Positions 12,001 through 18,000 of a DNA stretch of 64,000 nucleotides are shown here, piece by piece (position 1 is the first letter of the stretch; every line of letters begins with the position of its first letter). Where the stretch lies: the NCBI RefSeq assembly GCF_037023755.1, contig NZ_CP146100.1:808501-872500 (forward strand). The letters are read 5' to 3'. Source of the stretch: Saccharopolyspora sp. SCSIO 74807. GTDB lineage: Bacteria; Actinomycetota; Actinomycetes; Mycobacteriales; Pseudonocardiaceae. The position numbers and the translations under genes are program-made. The notes under the pieces were generated by a model. The model did not search any database. It had not been told where the DNA came from and saw only the letters and a program-made list of their open reading frames with translations.

Positions 12001-15000
12001 ATCTTCGGCAGCAGGGCCGCGATGTTGCTGCCGTGCAGGAAGTTCGCCAGCACCGGGCGGCCGTGCGCGCCGACATCGGTCTCCTGCGAGTACTTCCGGT
12101 CCAGCCGCGCCTTGACCTGCTCGAAGAACGATCCGCGGGACGGCTTGATGTGGATCGTGGCGCCGGTCACGTTGCTGTCGCGGATCGCCCGCCGCCCGGC
12201 GTCGCCGAGCTGCCCGAGCCGGTGCACGCCCGCGGCACCGAGGTTCTCCAGCCGTCCGGCGTCGAGCGGCGACGCGTAGCTGTCGCCGCGCGCGTACTCG
12301 GCCGCAAGCAGGTTCCCGAGCCACCTCCCGCTGTCGAGCCCGACCGGCACTCGCAGCGCCACGTTGCCGACGTCGGTGATCGTGAACGGCCGGAACCGCT
12401 GCGTCGCGGGGTCCACATCGGGCAGCACCCCGCTGGGGATGACGCGCTCGCCGTGCTTGCCGCGCAACGTGAAGTCGAACCGCATCGGCACTTCCACGTC
12501 CTGCAGGTTCTTCAGGTCGAACCTGTTGCTGGCGCCGAACTTGCCGGTGTGCTTCGACGTGGCGCCTTCCGAGTACGTGAACGGCACGGTCGGGTTCACG
12601 TACAGGTACAGGCCGGGGATCGCGGTGTAGGCCAGCTGCGGGCTGAACGTCCCGTCCCGCGAGAGGTCGTTGCGGTCGGCCAGCGTGAAGTCGCTGATGT
12701 TGTTGACCGGGATCGTCCTCGCCCGCATATCGGCGTCCAGCACCGTCTTCATCGGGCGCACCCGGTCCCACAGCGGCGTGGCTTTGACGCCCAGCTCGTA
12801 GTACTCGCCGCCCTTGCGCACGATGAAGGTGTCGCCCTCGCCGACCAGCGACTGCGGCTCGTTGTCGATCTGCTTCTGCGCGAGGTGGACGTCCTCCCAC
12901 TTGCCCGCTTTCCCGGGCAGCAGCTTGTTCAGCGAGGCCACCACGTCCGGGCCGGTGAACGGCAGGTCGCGGGTGTTCTCCCCGGACAGCTCGGGCCTGC
13001 GGGTCGCGCCGATCGGGGTGAGCGGGCCGAGCGATTGGCCGTCGCGGATGTACTCCGGCAGCGCTTCGCGGATCTCGTCCGCGGACATCGGGGTTTCCGG
13101 CTTGTCGCTGGTTTCCTGCCGGTCGCCGCTGTTGTCCTGCCGGTCGCCGTCGCGGCCCGCACCATCGTCGCCGTTGCGTTCCGGCGACCGTTCGGCGTCT
13201 TGCGGGCGGTTCTGGCCGGACTGCGCCGCATCGACGTCCGGGCGCCCGGTGCGGTGCGGCCCGCCGTCGGACGTCAGCGAGTCGGGGTCGGCTTGGTAGC
13301 GCTGCACGAGTTCCTGCGCGCGACCGTGCTCCTGCTGCGCCATCCGGTAGGCGATGGCCTGCCACAGCGAGGTCGGCACCGTATCCGGCCGCGCCCGCGC
13401 GTCGCTGAGCAGCGCGCCGGTGGCGTCCAGCGCGCTGCGCGCGGCGGCCGGGGAGAGCTTGCCGTAGCCCCGCTCCGCGGCACCGCGGACGTCCTCGTCC
13501 AGCGTGGTCTGCCGGGTGAACGAGGTCCCCGTGGCTGCGCCTTCGACCGGTCGCTGCGCGGACTGCGCCCCGCCCATCACTCCGGAAACGCCTTCGTACG
13601 GCCCGGAACCGGCCCGGTTCCGGCCACCCGCCGGCACTTCGAGCGCCGAGCCGTCCGCGCCATCGCGGGGCGGCCGGGCGGTAGGCGGCTGCCCGGCGCT
13701 GTCCAGCAGGTGCGCGAACGGTGGCGGCGGCGGGTCGTGCCGCGGCGGGTTGCCGCTGCGCCAGCCCCGCCCCTCCTGACTGTCCGGAGTGGACGGAGGA
13801 GCCTCGTCCAGGCTCTGCAGCGTGGCGGGATCGCCCAACTCCAGCTGCCACTGCGCGCGGTGGTATCCCTCGTCACCGAGATCGAGCCGCAGCATCGCGT
13901 CCAGCGGCTCGCCGGTGCCGTCCAGGAACGCGGTACGCAGCTGTTGCACCGCCGCCGGATCGCCGCCCGCCTTGCCCAGCTCGGTCAGCACCGCTTCTTC
14001 GCTGACCTGATCGCGGGAGAGCAGCTGTTCGAGCCGCTGCGCCGACACGGTGGCGTCCGGCTTGCCGTTCGCGGCGTCCTCGGCGCGCCATTGCGCGCGG
14101 CTGAGCGCGTCGTCACCGAAGTGCAGCTGCAGCATCGCGTCCAGCGGCTCGCCGGTGCCGTCCAGGAACGCGGTACGCAGCTGTTGCACCGCCGCCGGAT
14201 CGCCGCCCGCCTTGCCCAGCTCGGTCAACACCGCGTCCGAATCCACCTGCTCGCGGGAGAGCAGGTGGTCCACCCGCCTGGCCAGCCGCTCGGCACCCGG
14301 TATCGCCATGTCCGGCCGCAATCCCTGGCTGTGCGCGACGTCCTGGATCCGCCACAGGTGCCGCGGCAGGAAGGATTTGGGATTGGTGCCCATCAACCCG
14401 TCGTCGGGGACGTGCATGTTCTGCGCTCGATGCGGCCGGCCGGTGGCGGTGTCCCGCGGCATGGGGGGATCAGCCCGGTTCAGCACCCGCCGCTCGTCCG
14501 CGCCGTCCGGGCGCGGCACCTTGCCGTCGACCGCGCCGTTCTCCAGCTGCCCGAGGAATCCGTCGTCCAGCCCCAGGGTCCGGCCGACCTTGCGGGCGAT
14601 GCGGGTCCCGTCCTCGTCGATGCCCCACGAGGAGCGGTCGCCGGTCGAGTCCGGTTCGATGGTGATCCCGATGCTGTCCGAGATCGGCTGACCGTTGTCC
14701 AGCTCGAGTTTGACGAAGTAGCCCGCCGACGGATCGTTGCTGTTGTTCATCCGGTCCGGCCGGTAGAACTTCTCGACCCCGTCCACCGCACGGGCGCGCA
14801 GCTGCTCGACCTTGTGCTGCTCGTCCACGAGCCGCTGCCGCGCTTGCGCCGCCTCTTCCTGCTTGCGCTGCGCCTGCTGCTGCGCGGCGGCCGCCCTGTC
14901 GTGCGCGTCGATCACCTGGCGCGGGGCGTCGCCGGACCCGGCATCCGGTCGCGGACCGAGGAATTCGGCGTACTGGCGGTCCTGCTCGGCCACCTCCGTC

Positions 15001-18000
15001 AGCTCCGCGGCGTCGCGTTCGGCCGCGGCCACTTCGTCGCGGTACGGCGCCAAGTGCGCGTCGCCGTTCACGTGCAGGTTGACGGTGTATTCCGGCCACA
15101 CCTGGCCGTCCGCGGTGCGCCTGCTGCCGACCCGGAACGGCGGGGCCTCGGCGTACTCGTCGGGTATGCCGAGGCGGTGCAGGAGCTCGTGCACGAAGAC
15201 GTCTCCGGCCTCGTGCATGTTCCAGAGGCTCATGTGCGAGCGGGTGGCCGGGTCGCTGCTCAGCTCGATCGGTGCATGCCCCTGCGCCGGATCGTCGAAG
15301 AACTCCACCCGGAAGTGGAACTGATCACCGGAGCCCGGCATCCGATAGCCCCGGTTGACCAGCGCATCCATCCGCAGCCAGGTCTGCTGCTTCATGTCGT
15401 CGATCAACTGCTGCCGGTGCATTACTTCGGCGTGCGCCGCACGAGCCGTCTTCCACTGCTCGGCGGCCTCGTTCCGGCGGGTTTCGAGGCGGGCCTGCGC
15501 ACGCTCGATCCGAGCGGTGTCGGCCGACTCCGCACGGAGCCGGTCGAGGACCTCTTCGGTCCGGGTCACCCGGTTGTCCGCGTGCTGCGCGCGGAGCAAT
15601 TCCAGGTCGTCGGTCAGCTCCAACAGCTTCAGCTGCTGCTCGGTCTCCAACCCCGCCTTGAACGTGAACTCCTGCACGAAACGACCGGGCCGGACCTCGA
15701 TCCGGCGCCAGTCGTAGCGGAGTTGTCCCGGAAGGTAGCTGCCGTTCATCGTGGCCAGCCGCCAAGTGGTCCGCACCGTGGCGTCCGGCAGAGCGCCCCG
15801 CAGGTGCTCCCACTCGTCCGGGCGCAGCGGATCCGGCTGCGGATCGAACCACGGCGCCGACCTGGCCATCGAACGCCGCCACGCCGGGTCTTCGGCCGGC
15901 CGGTTCGGGTCGTGCGCGCCGTCGTCCGTGCGCGCGTTGCCCTCCGCGTCCGGCGAGCCCGGACCGGGCTCGCGCGGCGAGTCGCCGACCGGCCCGGTAG
16001 CCCCCTCCGGCACGGGGCCGCGGGTGAACGCGGTACCGGTGGAGCTTCCCCAAGCGCTGACGACCGGCCGCTGCGCGGCCACACCGCCGTGCACCAGGGA
16101 CCGGTTGCGCCCGATCACGTCGCCCGAGGGAATCCGCAGGCGGTTCGCGGTGGAGGCATCGCCGGCATGGCGTGAAAGCTCCGCGGGCGGCACGAAATGC
16201 TCGAAACCGCCCGCGAGGTACGCGAACAACGGCGGCGGGTCGTGCCGCGGCGGGTCCGCGGGCCGCTGCTGGGTGGTGCCGTCGTGTTCGGGCTGCGTGG
16301 TCTCGCCCGCGGCGCGGGAATCGGGCGGAACCAGATTCGGGCCCTGCTCGTCGTCCGCGGCATCGCGCCGAGCGGTGTCGGCCGCGGGGCCGCGGGAGGA
16401 AGTCGCCGGATTCGAAGCGTCCGATGTGGACGCAGGGCCGGAGCTGGTCTGCCGCGGCTGGTTCGCCGCGGGCGCGTCGGCCGAACCGCCGGTGCGCGGG
16501 CCCGGAACCGTGGTGTCCGGCCGGGACGACGCTGCCCGCGGGTCCTGCTGCGCGGTGCGGCCCTGGTCGACACCCGGATCGGGAGCACCGCCGCGGGCGG
16601 ACTGCCCTGCGGGCAGCTGGCCCGGATTCTGCGGCGACTGGTGGAACTGACCCGGCACGGAGCCGGTCGGCGCCGGTTCACCGTTCTCCAGCGGTTCGCC
16701 GCCCGGAACCGGCTCGCCCCGGTCGTCGGTGCGGCCGTACTGGTCCGCGGGCCGCTCCCCGTCCGGGACCGCACCATCCGATGTGGACTCATCGGTTCGC
16801 GCCGGTGCCTCCGGCTCGCTGCGCTGAACATCGGAGCTCTCGGGACGTTCCGCCAGCGGCGGCGCACCGTCCAATATGGCCTCTTCGTCCCGCGCTGGAA
16901 CATCAGGCTGTTCGGGGCGATCGCCGGACTCCGGTGTCGGCGCGTCCTCCCCAGCCGAGTGAAGGGTGCCCTGCTCACCCGTCGGGTTGTCGGCGTCCGG
17001 CTGCGCGTCGGCACGGCCGGGCGCAGCGGCATCGTCCGGGCGTGCTTGCTCGTTCGCGGTCGCGGTTCCCTCGGCGGTTTCGGTGCTCTGCGGTCGCTCG
17101 CCGGAGTGGTCCGGCTGCCGTCCGTTCGCGGTGTCGCCCTCCGGCCGGCCGGACTGCGCCTGCTGGGTCGTACCGGGCTGGGTCGTACCGGGCTGGGTCG
17201 CACCGGACTGGGTCGCACCGGGCTGGGTCGCACCGGGCTGCTGACCGGACGGTGCGGGCGAACCGGACTGCGTGGCAGGCCCGGACTGGGTGGCAGAACC
17301 CGGCTGGACCGACTGGCCGGATGGCCCCGGGCCCGTCGACGAGGTGCTCGGCGGAACGGCACTCGGCGCAGCGGGACCGGCAGCACTCGCTGGCGGCACG
17401 CCGCCAACAGCTGCGCCGCCCCTCCCGGGTGCGTGCGCGCCCGGGCCGGCAGCCGCACCCGAAGCGCCGCCCTGACCCGGCGCGGCGCCACCGTGCGCTG
17501 CACCGGGAGCAACGCCCCCGGCTTGCTGACTCGGCTCGTGCGCGCCCGAAGGCGGCGGAGCATCAGCGGACGAAATCGTCTCGCCCTGACCGGACGAGAC
17601 GGTGCTGTCCTCGGTGTTCGCGCCACCGAGGAAATCGCTCACCGAGCGCGAAGGCGAGCCGCTCGGCTCGGTGCTGCCACCGGGATCGCCGTCGGCGGTG
17701 CCTGCCCCGTCCGAGGACGTCGTCACCGGCGCGTCCCCGGGCGAACTCACCGCGCCGTCGTCAGGCCCCTGCGAAACCGTCGAAGCACGATCCGCATCCC
17801 CGTTCAGCGTCTCGGCGTCCGAGGAGAAGTCCGAACCACCGTCCAGCGTCGAGCCGCTGAGGTCGCTCGATGTCGTGCTGAGCGCATCGCCGGAGGATGC
17901 CACCTCCGGGATCTTCAACTTCCCGTCCTGCGTCACCGCATTCGTCGCATCCAGCGCGGCCTGCGCACTCGCGTCCGCACGCGACGACGCCTCCCCCGAG

